64,000 nucleotides of DNA from Acanthosepion esculentum (lineage: Eukaryota; Mollusca; Cephalopoda; Sepiida; Sepiidae). The stretch covers positions 56,782,287 through 56,846,286 of the forward strand of contig OZ038487.1 of assembly GCA_964036315.1 (NCBI GenBank). The letters are read 5' to 3'. Both the position numbers and the translations under genes were made by a program. Positions 10,181-22,629 of the stretch are shown here, in pieces. The first letter of the stretch is position 1. Every line of letters begins with the position of its first letter. The notes under the pieces were generated by a model. It was not told the origin of the DNA, did not search any database, and saw nothing but the letters and a program-made list of their open reading frames with translations.

Positions 10181-11204
10181 AGTGAAAGTTAAAATACAAT
10201 TAAATTCTCACCATGAGTGCAGAAACCATCTTGGATTAACAGTTTTGTGGTTTTACAATTCTGCAAGGACTTCTTTTTTTTTTAAACTTAAACCATTTGA
10301 AACCTGGTAATGTTTAACTGATATTTTGTCACAGCTTAATGAGTACTGTAACTATTTATACTGAAAATAGTGCAATTTAATTTTTCCTGCCTTGGTAGCA
10401 AACTCGATCAAGGTGTTTTTACAATGTAACAATATTTATGCTTACTACTTGTGAATATGATTTAGACAACACCACTTAAACAACATCCTGGTATTTATAA
10501 ATGTCGGCACCAAGGAAGAAACATTGTTCTGAAGAACTTCACATTTTTACAATGAATTACAGACATGAGCTCTGACAAAACATTCTTAGGTTGTTTCCTC
10601 ACTTCCAGAAACTCATATAAAAGAACAAATGCCTTGATTTAGATAAATGGATAGACCTAAGTGTTCCCATATGCCAATATACATGTAAAAGTGCTGAAAA
10701 CAACAAAAAAAACAAAAAACACACACACACACACAATATTGAAGCTTTAGGTAAATAGCATTAAACATCAAATACAATTTTGATATGCTCTCTCCACAAA
10801 AATCTCACAACATAATCTTGATTTTCTGGCATACTCTCATGACAGGCTCTTCATATAAACAATAGAAATGAATGGTTATTCTTATGTTTTTAATCTGCTT
10901 TTTTATCATTTTCTGCTTTGGTTCTACCCACAATATGATCAGATACTCATCATGCTTAATGGTACCCAAGTGATTCATATTCATTTAGTAGTAGTAGTAC
11001 TAGTACTGTTATATTATACAAGTTTTTCTAGTCTTAAATTATTTATTGATGGGACATGCATATGTCAACTGCATCCTCTGTAGGAGGGGTAAAGCCTTTC
11101 AAAAGGGGGCACATTCTGGGTAAATTCTAGAAGACTCCGGTACATAATGTGACAAATGTTCATGTATAAACCTGGGCATGCACTTTTAAATTTTTCTTAA
11201 AATC
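10181..11204. other. Unassigned AT-rich sequence with a CA run
   Basis: A (CA) run at about 10719-10735 is the only clear structure. No coding region is recognised. Confidence 0.5.
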
Positions 11205-11800
11205 ATTTCACCCAAGGCAGAGCAATAAAGCCACTAAGACGCAAGAGGTTACTGAGTGTGAGAGGAAAATATGAGAAAAAGAAAACATTATTAAGGCAAG
11301 AGAACAATAAAAAGGACAGAGATTAAGAAGACCAACATTCATGTATAGACCCAGGCATGCAACCTGAACAGTATTTATTTACAGACTTGGGCATACAACA
11401 TGTAGTTCCAGTACAAAAGTAACACTGAAACACCCTTGCTTGTTACCTCAGTCGCTATATCTGATTCATCATCAGTACCATAACAGGGTGTGGTTGTAGG
11501 GTTGATTTACAGCTGAGCAACTGACTAGTTCCTACTATGTATCTGGGTTAGCTTTTGTTTGTTAATAAAAATATTCTTTAAGAAATACCACTATTTCACT
11601 ATTTATTGCAAACCAAATTCGCACATTTTTTAACATGACCCGATTTAAAAAAAAAAAAAATTTATAACAAGTATTATAACCAAGTTTGAGGGGGCCCTAG
11701 ACTGCAGCCTATACTAGCTTATAGGACAATCTGACCCTACCAGTAACCCCTTGCATCTTAGTGGCATTATCACCTTCCTTGGGTGAAATGATTAAAAAAA
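11205..11800. repeat. Repeat D copies in opposite orientation
   Basis: 11212-11262 carries 'atcatttcacccaaggc...aaagccactaagacgcaagaggttactg' on the plus strand. 11730-11792 carries the reverse complement ('cagtaaccccttgcatcttagtggcattatcaccttccttgggtgaaatgatt'). The family has further copies near 6190, 40095 and 44335. It may be the end of a longer element; nothing coding is attached. Confidence 0.7.
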
Positions 11801-12600
11801 AAAAAAAAAAAACTAAAAGACGTATTCATGTGTAGTATGTCTTCAGCAAATTGACCTGGCAGAGGTCATCCCTCTCCTGGTCAAACTACAGCTGTTGTCT
11901 ACCAACTTGAAAGTTCACGTTGGTTGTGGACATATAGTTGTTGATTTCATTAGTGGGGGGGGGGAACCTTCTGTTCCGGTTGTTAACTTCAAACTAGGAA
12001 GTTCTTTACCCAGTGATGTCATATGATGACAGCACTGTCTATATCCATAGCTATGGAGCTCAATCTACCCCATCATTTTAGATGGTTGCTGACCCTACAA
12101 AAAGATTTATCCACCATTTATATCTGATTATAAATGATTAAATTATGATTAAAAATAAAACAATTAAACTTTATTCATTTTTTGATTGAACATTACTTAC
12201 CAAATATTAGTCAAATATTTACCGTTTTTAATTGTAAAAATGCTTGATTTCATTAGTGAAGTTAAATTAAAACGAATAAAAATTTGAAATCCCAACAGAT
12301 AATTTATTGTTAAAACATATTTCAATAGAAAATATGAAAAAACTAGAAGGGGTAATTTTTTTTTTCTACTCTGGTTTGGAAATGACATTTCTTTCGTTAA
12401 GCAATTCTCACACTTTCAGCTTACATATGTCTCGCGAATTCAATCCGATCAAATTTTTTTTGTTAATTTGAATTTATAACATATACAATGTAGCTTAGTC
12501 ACTGTTTCATTTATTTCTCAGTAGTGATCAAGGATTGCAAAAGCTTTCCGAAACATATCTGTTTTAACAATAAATTATTCGTTGGAATTACAAGTTTTTA
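11801..12600. other. Unassigned sequence
   Basis: I recognise no gene or repeat family. A G-run of 9 lies at about 11955. Confidence 0.45.
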
Positions 12601-12639
12601 TTCTTTTTAATTCAATTTCCGTTTTTGTTTAACAAATCT

Positions 12640-13510
12640 ATTCTTCCAAAAATAAAATATAATTACATTTTATTCAATTACATATTCAGTATTATTCGCA
12701 ATGATGTGTTGTTACTTATCAGGTAGCTCTGCCTTATCTTTTGAGTAAAATTTCCCAAGTTTTGATGTGAAAATCTTTTGAACTGTTGAATGTGCTTTTC
12801 ATTAGAGAAAGTCCACCCCGACATCAAAGTGTTTTGCAGTGATTGAAAAGGGTAATAATCAGTTGGTGGAAGACTATGGTAGGTGCAGTATAACAGACCA
12901 AGTGGGTTCCAAAATGTTTTTCTGTATGCAATCTTGCATTGACACAAAGGAAAACAATGTTTTTCCTATTGTCAAGCTTTTTGACAAAACATTGCAGCTG
13001 CTGGATATATAACTGTGCATTTAGGTTTTCAGAACTCTAAATAATACTCTGATGATCCCTATATGCACATCATCAATCGACTGTAGTTGGGATCAATGAG
13101 CCAATGCTTTATTCAGCTATATAGTATGTGCTATGCCAGGGTTGCATACCGTTCTTAATTCAGAGCTACTTTCTCCTAGACTGGCTGTCACCAAAGGCTA
13201 TAGAACCCAGTCTGTCCTGCTATTTACCCATAGTTGGGGGGAGAAGAGGATTCATACCTTTCTCAAGGGTATTAGCATGTAAGTGAATGTAATGGATCCC
13301 ATTGAAATTCGAACACATCTCTCAAATTCCGCAATCTGAACCGTAATCCATTACTCCATCATGCCTCCTTAAACATAACATTACCTTTCTTCCATGGAGT
13401 CCAACTTTTGGAGTCAGATATGGAGATTTATCCTTGTCAATCCACTGCCTTTTGCATTGTACATTGTTGTATGCAACTCACTTCTCATCACCTGTTATGA
13501 TATATTTAAG
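12640..13510 (-). pseudogene. mariner-family transposase relic, split by a SINE
   Basis: Reading from 13510 downward, the minus strand first shows a TGDEKW-like block with YNNV-like and QWIDKGQISIS-like pieces (region of the first catalytic aspartate). After the SINE-B insertion at about 13137-13376 it shows a DNARPH-like block (seen as VNARLHTEKHFG), then PTDYYPFQSLQNTL with the third aspartate (DYYPF, normally DYHLF), and a tail KHIQQFKRF...GKFYSK...LPDKWQHII. This is the DD34D mariner layout. Multiple stops and frameshifts make it inactive. The N-terminal DNA-binding domain is not seen. Confidence 0.8.
13137..13376 (-). mobile_element. SINE-B (5S head not visible) inside the mariner relic
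   Basis: On the minus strand it shows the tRNA-like part near 13370, 'gtattagcatgtaagtgaatgtaatgga', 'ggtatgaatcctcttctcccccc' and 'tgtcaccaaaggctatagaacccagtctgtcctgc'. It separates two consecutive parts of the mariner transposase, so it inserted later. Confidence 0.7.
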
Positions 13511-14367
13511 GGAAAGTTAAGATAATATATTCATTATTAAAATTGGTTCCCGAAAACAGAACGTACTTATGACTCAACATAATATAAACGTGCATTATAT
13601 TACAAGAAATATGGTAATTGACTTGATAAAGATTTGAGGACCGTTTCCAGTTTATTCCCGTGGAGGCTCACCAGATTAACTAGTTTTGATGGGGCTTGCA
13701 AACTGTTTTTTAAGAAAAGATTGCCTATAAGAAGTATAATTATGCTGAAGATGTCCGTTTCATCACCATTTCCATGTAAGTATTGATAATCTAAAAACCC
13801 AGAGACAAAACTCGGAAATACAACTTCAGGATTAAGGAAAACCTGTCCACTGTTGATTGTACATCCATGAAAAAACAAACATCTGATAAAGAACTAAAAA
13901 AAATAAAATAAATGAAATCAAAAGAAAATAGGATGAAGACAGGACAAATCCTATTTTATATCTTTTTACCAACTGATTCAGAACAGAAGTTATTGGACAA
14001 ACTATTAATCTTTAAATCTTCCCACGGGGTAGGTTAATTTTTTTTTCTTCATCTTATTTCAGACTGGCTGGCTATGTCTTAGAGTATCTTAATCCCCAAG
14101 GAGAGTCCATCAGATTAGGTGCTAAAATCCATTTCTGATTTGTTTGCTGAAGATGGACAACGTTTCTAAAGTAAAACCTTTCATGCATGAATTGAGCAAC
14201 CTCACTACTTAAAAATTATTAAAATTGTATAGAGACAGTCATGTGAATTTAGTCTTGTACTGTTATTTCTTGTGTCTAAATTTTATTGCTATGTAAGGTT
14301 TTAATGTTTTGCTTAATATAGTACAAGGTTAAGGAAAAGGAGAGTAAGATTTAAACCCTCCCTCCAC

Positions 14368-14403
<36 letters not shown>

Positions 14404-15495
14404 ATATTCCAAGTCAGAAAGCTTGTCTACACAGAATTTGTATTTAAGTTCCTAGCTTTAACCTGGGCACTAACCTCAAACACTTGGAAGTTTGTAGGAC
14501 ACTAATTAAATTGAGCGAACTTCTCATAAAAAACAAGGGATTTTTACTGATTATAATTCATTAAAACTTCATGCCAGAACGTTTGTTAGAATGAAAAAAC
14601 ATTTAATTTTATCATTTTAAAAGGGGTGAAGGTTCCTGTTCATAATATGCATCCCTGACTTAAAAAAAAGAGTTATCTGTACTTTGTTTTTATTTACCTA
14701 TTCCAAGTTTGAAATTGTGCTTACACCATTGATAACTGTATGCAACCGATATTGTCCTTTTTCAGCCATTTCATAATAGTAAATTTATGTAACTAGAATT
14801 TTGTGCAACACGCTAACGTGTATTGAAATCTTCACGGTATTTAGTATTGTTGAAGTTATTGCTAACATTTTTGGTCGAGATTTACAAACATTACGTGTCA
14901 TTCAATCTTACAAACCAATTGAATAAATTTGAATAAGCTGATTTGTCTGGAAAAATATTTTCACAAGAATTCTACTTCATGGTTTAATAATTTCTTTAAT
15001 TTAATCTAATTTTAAAGGACTTCATGGTAAACTATATTTTTTAAGAAAATTTATCTTTTACAACTGACCATGCATAGATATTTTTTTCTGGAACCAAATT
15101 CCATCTTTTTTGAAGCATTTGGCTTGTTATTTGTTCATAGTTCTCAAATATGCGGGTCAAACTGCAAATTAGATTCTTGTATATAAAAACAAAGATATGC
15201 AAAAAAACAAAATTGCATTTTTATTAAATAAGTATTTATTATTTTAATCATTAAACTGTTTTTTTTTAAAATGATGTGAGTATTCTGTATGTTAAATAAT
15301 AAAACTTAATTTTTCCATAAAAATTAATTCAAATTTATTGTACTAAGCTACATACTCTAGTAAAACCAAGTGTACTTTGTACCCCATTACCTGTTTGCAA
15401 TTCTCCTCAAAATTTGGTTGCAACTGGTCAATGTATGGCTATTTTAGAGGTTGTGATGGGCAGACTAACAGAAGTCACAGGATTTTATATATAGA
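13511..15495. other. Unassigned AT-rich sequence with a long poly-A
   Basis: A poly-A of about 31 bases lies at 14370-14400. A 92-codon minus-strand frame (13600-13878) has no recognisable domain. Confidence 0.5.
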
Positions 15496-15499
15496 TGAA

Positions 15500-15705
15500 T
15501 GGGATGCCTGTTGGTGGAATGGATAGTGAAATTGGACAGTTGAGTTCAAATTCTGGTCAAGTTTGTTACATTTATTTATGTCTGAATACCATTGGAAAAG
15601 GTATGAATCCATCTCTAATTCTTCAAGCTATTGGTAAATAACAGGACATAGTGGGCTCTATAGCCTTGGTTGGCAACCAGTCTAAGAGAAGAAAAACACT
15701 GAATT
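15500..15705 (+). mobile_element. SINE-B fragment (tRNA-like part and body)
   Basis: It starts with a tRNA-like stretch (GGTGGAATGGATAG..., box B-like GAGTTCAAATTCTGG near 15541). It continues with 'ccattggaaaaggtatgaatcc' and 'ggttggcaaccagtctaagagaag'. The 5S-like head is missing. Confidence 0.7.
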
Positions 15706-15916
15706 AAAACCAGGCTAGAGACTGTTGGACTGTCAGGCTATCATGCTCAAAACACCCCACTGCTGCTACAGCTACAGTATATATGGTGGCCCAAAAACCC
15801 TAATGGTTTATGGGTCTCATAACTGATATGCTGACCCCTACAAAAAATTCAATATTTTTCAACTATGACAAATGCTGTCATTTGATTAAAATCTAAGGAA
15901 TGATTACCTAAAAAAA

Positions 15917-16088
15917 TACAGTGTAACCTGGATATAAGAAACCCGGATATAAGCGAGATTTTCTCTGGTCCCAAATTAGAGCCTGTGTTAATGTATATAT
16001 AATAGACCAAACCCGGATATAAGAGAAACCCGGATATAAGAGACTTCTTCTCCAGTCCCGACAACTCTTATATCCGGGTTACACTGTA
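15917..16088. mobile_element. pogo-like MITE, 172 bp, with TA target duplication
   Basis: The ends are TACAGTGTAACC(T/C)GGATATAAG and its reverse complement, with TA at both edges as left by Tc1/mariner/pogo transposases. The TIR style CAGTGTAACCCGGATATAAG resembles pogo/Tigger ends. The inner sequence holds three further 'cccggatataag' motifs, so it can fold into alternative hairpins. No coding capacity. Confidence 0.85.
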
Positions 16089-16289
16089 TTTAAAAGAAAA
16101 ATTCTTCTCTATTTTTTTTATGAGTAGTTCAGTCAATTTAAGTAGTGCTATTTTTAGCCATCTCTCCACATAAGCTATAAATGCAGGAACTTCTAAATTA
16201 AACTTCTGTTAACCCTTTAGACCCCTCTGTGCAGTATATAGACCCACAGTCTCACCATACTAGGTTTTACTACCAGGGTTTGCATAGCA

Positions 16290-16625
16290 AGTAGGTCTTT
16301 GTCTGAACTGCTGGAATGAGAAGTTATCAATGTTAGCATTATTTATGCTCAGACTATTGTCCTCATCACATGTGGATTCATCAGGTGACTGCTAATTCAG
16401 GTAACCTTCAGGAAATTTTGAACTGAACACTTTATTTAATCTATGAGGGTAAACTGTTCTTTTTTTTTGCCATCCATGTCTACAGATACCTTATCTTGTA
16501 ATTACTTAATACTGCTCAGTTATTGCTTACCCTGTTCCCACTACCCAACCAAGAAATTGAACTCACAATTACAATGTCACCAAATCCACAAACCAACACT
16601 TTAGGCACCCTGCTTCTGACATTGC
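16290..16625 (-). mobile_element. SINE-A copy, minus strand
   Basis: The reverse complement reads a tRNA-like head (ending 'gtgagttcaatttcttggttggg'), then 'acatgg...aacagtttaccctcatagattaaataaagtgttcagttc', 'acctgaattagcag...' and 'gatgaggacaatagtctg'. The order is the same as in the copy at 1864. The hammerhead-like hairpin is not preserved. Confidence 0.75.
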
Positions 16626-16779
16626 CGCCGCTGCTCGTCAAGCATGGCTGCATTCACAGAGGTTTTGCTTTTCTTACTGCTGCGGCTTCATAAGACCACT
16701 AATTGGTGCAGTTGCTAGCCCTATGTCCAACTAGTTTTTAATTCAAAGTTGTCCGTTTCCTAGATACTTCAATTTGCTC

Positions 16780-16910
16780 TGCTATAAACCCCTAATAGGA
16801 GGAAGAAGAGACAGATTTCTGTCTTTCCAAGGGCATTTGTGTGGAAGTGAATTCAACAGCTTTGACTGGAATTTGGATGATTCCAATCCTATTTTTCCTG
16901 CTGACTCCCA
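16780..16910 (-). mobile_element. SINE-B body fragment
   Basis: It contains 'aggaagaagagacagatttctgtctttccaagggcatttgtgtggaagtgaattcaacagc' on the plus strand, the reverse complement of the SINE-B body, but diverged. Confidence 0.55.
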
Positions 16911-17224
16911 TCTCAAACACAAATGCATAAATTAAACTTGCTAAATATCTATTTTCATAAATTTTCTGTCTGCAATTATAAAAAAGATGAAAAGGACCTT
17001 ATGGAATTTTACAGATTGTAGAGTTTCTTATGTGTATTTTAGGTGAAGGTGTATGATTGGTATGTAAACAAAGAAGATAGAAGCATATAAAACTTGAGCT
17101 TCTATGACGGACATTTATTCCTTTTATAGTGACTGTAGTAAAACATAGCTTGAAATGTTTGAGTATTTCCATATTGCTTTTTTGTTCAGAAGTAAGTTAG
17201 GATAACAATGGTTAAGAAGCGTTG

Positions 17225-17520
17225 AAGGTGTGTATTTATGAACAGAAATTCAGACTTTGCTAACCAAATGCTTCTTTGTGGCTGAATGGTTAACAGCATA
17301 TCAGATCAAATGATAGTTCCCATTAAGGGTTATAGGTTCAATTTCTGTTTCTACAAAATTTCTTTAACATTCAAGCGAGTAAATGTAATTAATACTATTT
17401 AATTAAAATAAACAAAAAAAAAAAAGAAAACAGATCATTTACTTAAATTATATCTATAAAAGTAAATGTATAAACAGGAAGTATATTACAATAATTGTTG
17501 GACTTAATTCATTTTATAAT
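17225..17520 (+). mobile_element. SINE-C copy with tRNA-like head
   Basis: The box A-like TGGCTGAATGGTTAA near 17280 and box B-like AGGTTCAATTTC near 17333 are spaced as in tRNAs with a long variable region (Leu or Ser type). The tail 'aaatttctttaacattcaagcgagtaaatgtaattaatact' recurs at 30117 in copy 2. Confidence 0.65.
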
Positions 17521-17535
17521 ATATATATATATATA

Positions 17536-17995
17536 TGAGAGTAGGTCAAAAATTATCTGCACTTTCGTCATATCTTTAGTTTTGTCACACTGCCTTCTGC
17601 TTATGCGTAATTGTTGGTACTATTGTGGCCCTGTGATTAAGGTTTGAGCTCGATTGATCGCACCAGTTTTATTGCTGCTGTTACAGTGTACACATGGCTG
17701 CTCTACTAACAGCATGCACCAATGACTAACAAAGAACACAGTGATCTGAATCTGCAGAGAACATGCTAACTCATCAATGATAACTCGCTGGTTTGCTATT
17801 ACCATCTCTTGAGCTTGCTGAATACTCGCTAGTAGTGGAGGTTGACTGGCATCCTACTCCATCTTTGTGCATCATGCTTGTCTGGCCACTTTTAAACTTC
17901 TTGATCCACTCGTACACATTTCTATGTGGTAGTGCAGTGTCAGTATATTGTGTTAAAAGCCACCAATGAATTTCAGCCCCTGACACATCTTCTGA
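17536..17995 (-). pseudogene. mariner transposase N-terminal relic with one terminal repeat
   Basis: On the minus strand from about 17986 the frame gives MSGAEIHWWLLTQYTDTALP then VYEWIKKFKSGQTSM, and in a second frame MVIANQRVIIDELACSLQI. These are the two helix-turn-helix blocks of SETMAR-type mariner transposases. Downstream catalytic domains are missing, and the sequence goes straight to a terminus-like 'gtgcagataatttttgacctactc' next to a TA run at 17519-17535. This is an internally deleted copy. Confidence 0.75.
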
Positions 17996-18272
17996 TCAGA
18001 GAAATCGGTCACAAAGTGTGTAATAACATTCCCATCATTATAGATACACATATATAACAATCTACATATTCAGTTAAAAAAGAAAATCTTTGATAATGGC
18101 CGACAGTCGAAAACACTTGGACATTCAGAACATTTGCACAGTTTTAACGCACATACTTTGTCCAGAAAAGAAAACATTTATACGAACACAAGAAAAATTG
18201 AAAAGTTCAAGGGCAGTACTTTGTCAGTTGTCTTTAATGAAACTTGTATAAAAAAGGGATTGCTGCCCAAAT

Positions 18273-18326
<54 letters not shown>

Positions 18327-18461
18327 TTTTTTACAGCAAAAACCAAAAATTACTTCAACATCAGGTCTATTTTTAGTCTATAGTTTTAATATTACTAGGA
18401 TCCACCCAGATTGTATACCAATGGATTGATTACCTGTACTCCTTCTATATAAATAAATAAT

Positions 18462-18508
<47 letters not shown>

Positions 18509-18749
18509 CATCTGAAGATCGTGAAACTCATGTTATGACTAGGGCTATACTTTCATAGGAATTAATGTTATCAAGTGATTTTTGCTCTGCCTAGTTAATC
18601 TAGCCATTGAACACTTTACTGAGTAAACAGATGTTTGCCTTTAGGTCCTTTTCTTTTTCTTATTGTTGTCCTTGTTTGATATTTTGTCTTAAGAGTATTT
18701 AGGTCATTTGGCAAGTTGTACGTTGGTTCTACCAATGGTTTTGGTTTTT

Positions 18750-18784
<35 letters not shown>

Positions 18785-19227
18785 AAAATTGAATAACAAA
18801 AAAATTAAAAATGAATATTTTTTATTTAGTTGACATGTAGAAAGCACAATGAAGTTTTTGAAAGAATCAAAACATTTTCAGTTATTCCTGTAAGCTTTGT
18901 CAGTATGTGGCACACTGAATTTTTTTTTTTCCATTACCAAGCACTGGTTACAGGAGCAACCATTATTTTACACTTACATGTCAACTAGATGAAAACGATA
19001 CAAAATAATTTTTGTTATCCAGTTTATATGTAAGAAGCATACATTCATAACTATTCTTTTTATTTTACACTAATGGTCTCCTAATGCAAGGAGCAAGAGC
19101 CACTCAGGGTAGAAGGTTACTGAAAGAATTTTCAGACACGACTTTAAAATCTTTCTCTTAACCCACCTATTAAATCTACATACAAGAAGCACATGTGAAC
19201 CATCTTTGTGTCTGTGTGTGTGTGTAA

Positions 19228-19260
<33 letters not shown>

Positions 19261-20315
19261 TCACAAGAACCATGAACTTTCATAAACTCATATTCCAAGT
19301 TTTATTCATGCTCATATGTATGTCTGTACAAATCAACATAGTTCCCTGTAGTTGACCTTTTGACAATGGCAGTTTTTCAAAGTGTTTTGTTTGGCTCTGC
19401 CTTTTAAATAAAAGACATTTCTCTGTATTAGAAACAACCTGCTTAAGAAGAAACAAAAAAAAGAAAGAAAAAAAATCAGTAAAATATAATAAAATGTTAT
19501 GACAAGTAATGAAAAGTAAATTTCAAAAAAGAAAATCAATATAAAATTAAAAGTGAATAAGCTTAAAAATAAGAAATCATTTTTTTTTCCATTCTTTCTA
19601 CTTAAAAAAAATTATAAAATGTTATAAAAAAGATTTTGAGTGGAAAACAAAAAGAAAAAACAATGAATAAATAAAAAAGATTTAATTTTGACAATCTCCA
19701 GTCTGTGGAGAGAGAAAAGAAAAAAAAAACAATTTTGAAAAGTAAATCTCTTGTGAGTCTCGTGTTCACTGAATTGTCTTCAGAGAGACAGTTTGTTTTA
19801 GCATTTACCTTTTCCACAGACTTTCACAATATGTTCACCATCAAAAGATTCATTTCTTCCTGTCAGTCATGGTCAAAAATTGTCTGGTGATTTCCCGAGC
19901 TTGGTTGTAGTTGTTGGCCATTAGTTTTAAGTATTAACTAACTTTATTACCCAAGTAGGATAGAGCAAAATTAAAATTTCATTTAGAGTTGTTTTTATAC
20001 AAAGACATGCCTGAAGAGTGACTCAAGGTAGAGGGCTGCTGTTAAAATGGTAATGAGGTATATGAATGAAATTAATAGTTTCTGTGATACCATCAGTAAA
20101 AACTTAGCTCCAATTAAATTTAATCTTCAGAGATGTTTTGACTTGCAGGCACACTGCAAACTAGTGTGATTTCTCATTTTCACTATGGCTGCTTGTATTT
20201 TAGCTTAAGTAGATCTTAAGCTTATTAGTGTTTTTCCAACACCTACAGTGTCAACCTGTGGCTTGTACTATGCTGAGTAGACATTAGTTACAGCTCAAGT
20301 ATACGCATTGCCAAT
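17996..20315. other. Microsatellite-rich unassigned sequence
   Basis: Clear simple repeats: (CA)n(TA)n at about 18273-18321, (TA)n(TG)n at 18464-18508, (TA)n at 18755-18781, and (TG)n(TA)n(CA)n at 19207-19262. The last is near-palindromic and could form a cruciform. No coding region is recognised. Confidence 0.7.
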
Positions 20316-20319
20316 TTTT

Positions 20320-20425
20320 AAATTTAGAGTTGTTATTGTCCCATAATGGCTGCCAATAATGGGCAGAGAATCCAGTCTGCCCTGCTATTTAACCCATTGT
20401 TGGGGGAAGAAGTGATGAATTAGAA
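20320..20425 (-). mobile_element. SINE-B body fragment
   Basis: The segment 'atccagtctgccctgctatttaacccattgttgggggaagaagtgatg' matches the 3' half of minus-strand SINE-B copies near 13200 and 60420. Confidence 0.6.
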
Positions 20426-22060
20426 GCCATTGTTAAATTGCAAGATAAATAACACAAACAGAATTAATAAAATTTGCAATGAAAAAAAAAACAGTCAAAA
20501 AGATGAAACAACAGCAATCATGCAAGCAAGCAAACAATATAGTTAAAGCAAATCAAAATTGATAAGGCAAAAGAATTCACAAGCTAGATGTTGGTGTTTT
20601 TACACAAAAGCATGTTCAACCAAGCAAACACAGTATGTCTATCTAGTAGTTAAGGCAGATCTGGACAAAGTCATGTCAGAATGCAAACCATCCTATTTTA
20701 TTGGCTAAGAAAAGTATCCCAGCATGCATTCTGTGTCCTTCTGACTATAAGAGGTGAGGGGAAAAACTTTTGCAATCATTCCCTCCACATTGAGAAATCA
20801 GCAAGAGAAGATGGTAATTTTCTAAGTGTAGTTTAGATATGGCACAAGGCCAAAAGTATGGAGCACTCAGTGTGGATCAAAATCACTACTCAGTGTGAAA
20901 TTTTTTGTGACAATATCAGCTGGAATTTGAACTTTACTCTTCAATTTCTTATTCTGAACCTCTAACCACTGCACACACAATTAATAAAGCCGCATGTTAT
21001 GTCTTCAAGAACTGAAGCATTTATTAATCCAACCAACATATTGTAGTGGATTGGTCAATAGGATTGTACCTATTTGCATATTTTAAGTAGAAGAGATATA
21101 AAGAGTATAGTAAAGCAAGAGACAGGCAGAAGTTGACTACTAATCACATGTCATAAACCAACACACATTTTCTAAATTCTGGAATTTTTCTGAGTAGTTA
21201 AAAAAAATACTTCAATTATAATTAATACTGATAAGCAGTCAAATATTAGTGACATTCTTCTCTGTGCAGAACGTGAGCAATCATCATTCTCCACATCTTC
21301 CTATCCTTCCTAACTCTAAGCAATGTTGTGAGAATATGAATAAAGAAAGGGAAAATGTGGTTTTATCCTGATCTCAAGTGTTTCTATTTAAAACAGAGGT
21401 GATACTTTTCAAAGTGTAGTTTTCTAAGTGGCATCCCAAAGGGGAATGGGAAGTAAAAGAGTGGATGAGGGGTTTTTGGAGATCAAGTGCCAATATTACC
21501 AAAAATATGATATATCTGGGTGCTGGTCTATATTAACAGCAATTTTTGGAATTGGGGAAAGTTCTGGTCTGTTCGTGACAGGAAATGGACTTATTCATCT
21601 TGTGGCTAATGTGCCATCCAGTCATACTGACAGCCTTCATATCATGATGAGTAGATGGGCTAGGAATTGGTAGGGGAGAGAGCTGAGCTGTTATCCCAAC
21701 ATGGCAAATGTGGTCCCAAGTATTACTTACCTACCCAAATGATCAGGCTAAGACCTGAACAAAACATCTATTTTATAATGTGAGAAACAGGGTTTGTGTT
21801 CTTATTCCTCAATGTGGCATTTGTCTTTCATCTTGTAACCTTGTGAGCATGCAGCAGGCCCCTTCCCAACTTTCAGTGCACACCGATGAAAGAGAATTGA
21901 AATGCAATTATGAGTAAACATTAGCTAATCAGTGCAAAGCTTGGGCAAAGATCGCATGTTTACAATGTGTGTCCCCTTATTCCCCCAACCCCTGTCCAAC
22001 CATCTATCTACACAAACACATTAGGCAGTTTATTTACAGTTTCCTTCTGTCTCTCTCGCC
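20426..22060. other. Unassigned sequence, possible LINE-B scrap
   Basis: 21270-21330 ('gtgagcaatcatcattctccacatcttcctatccttcctaactctaagcaatgttg') resembles the minus strand of the LINE-B coding end. An 81-codon plus-strand frame at 21428 has no known domain. Confidence 0.4.
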
Positions 22061-22064
22061 TATG

Positions 22065-22375
22065 ACCTGTAAGTATCAAATTCTTCACACCTTCTTTCCT
22101 TATCTGTCCAAAAATTTCAACTGTTTCTGATTCTAAATATAAGCATCCATTTTGCTTGTATTCTCCTTAAAACTTCCACATTGTTCACATGTTCTGTCTA
22201 TGATAGTCTCAGCATCTGTAGAACAAAAAAAAAATCATTGTTGTCTCAAGTCGCCTCTTCATCTGTGAGAAAAGCATTCATCTTTCATTATCATATGGGA
22301 GGATTGATATTGCACATCATTTCAGCACTATTTTCTTTGGTTAAGCACAGTTAATTCATTTAAAAACAATTTGAA
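22065..22375 (-). mobile_element. LINE-B RT fragment, minus strand
   Basis: It shows the minus-strand LINE-B order: 'aaaatttcaactgtttctgattctaaatataagc', 'cttccacattgttcacatgttctgtctatgatagtctcagcatctgtagaac', 'cgcctcttcatctgtgag', 'tcatatgggaggattgatattgc'. Coding capacity is lost. Confidence 0.65.
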
Positions 22376-22629
22376 GTTTTATTTAATTACTATTCCTTTA
22401 CTCCCACTCTTTTTTTTATAGAAGTAGATAGAATATAAAGTACAGAATATCAGTCTTTGATGAAGACATGTTTAGAATTCTTCATAGAACTAGCCTTGAA
22501 TAATTATTGTTGTGAGTTTTATTTGAAGGAAAAAAAAAAAAAAATGCTAATAATTCATAAAAAGAAGCTATTTTAATAATTTAGGAGAATTATATGTGAG
22601 TGCATTCTAATGATTGCAACTCTGGCTGG

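Noticed and set aside
17280..17345. Functional tRNA gene
   Set aside because: Only box A and box B are tRNA-like; the arms do not pair into a cloverleaf and the unit recurs with a shared tail at 30.0 kb.
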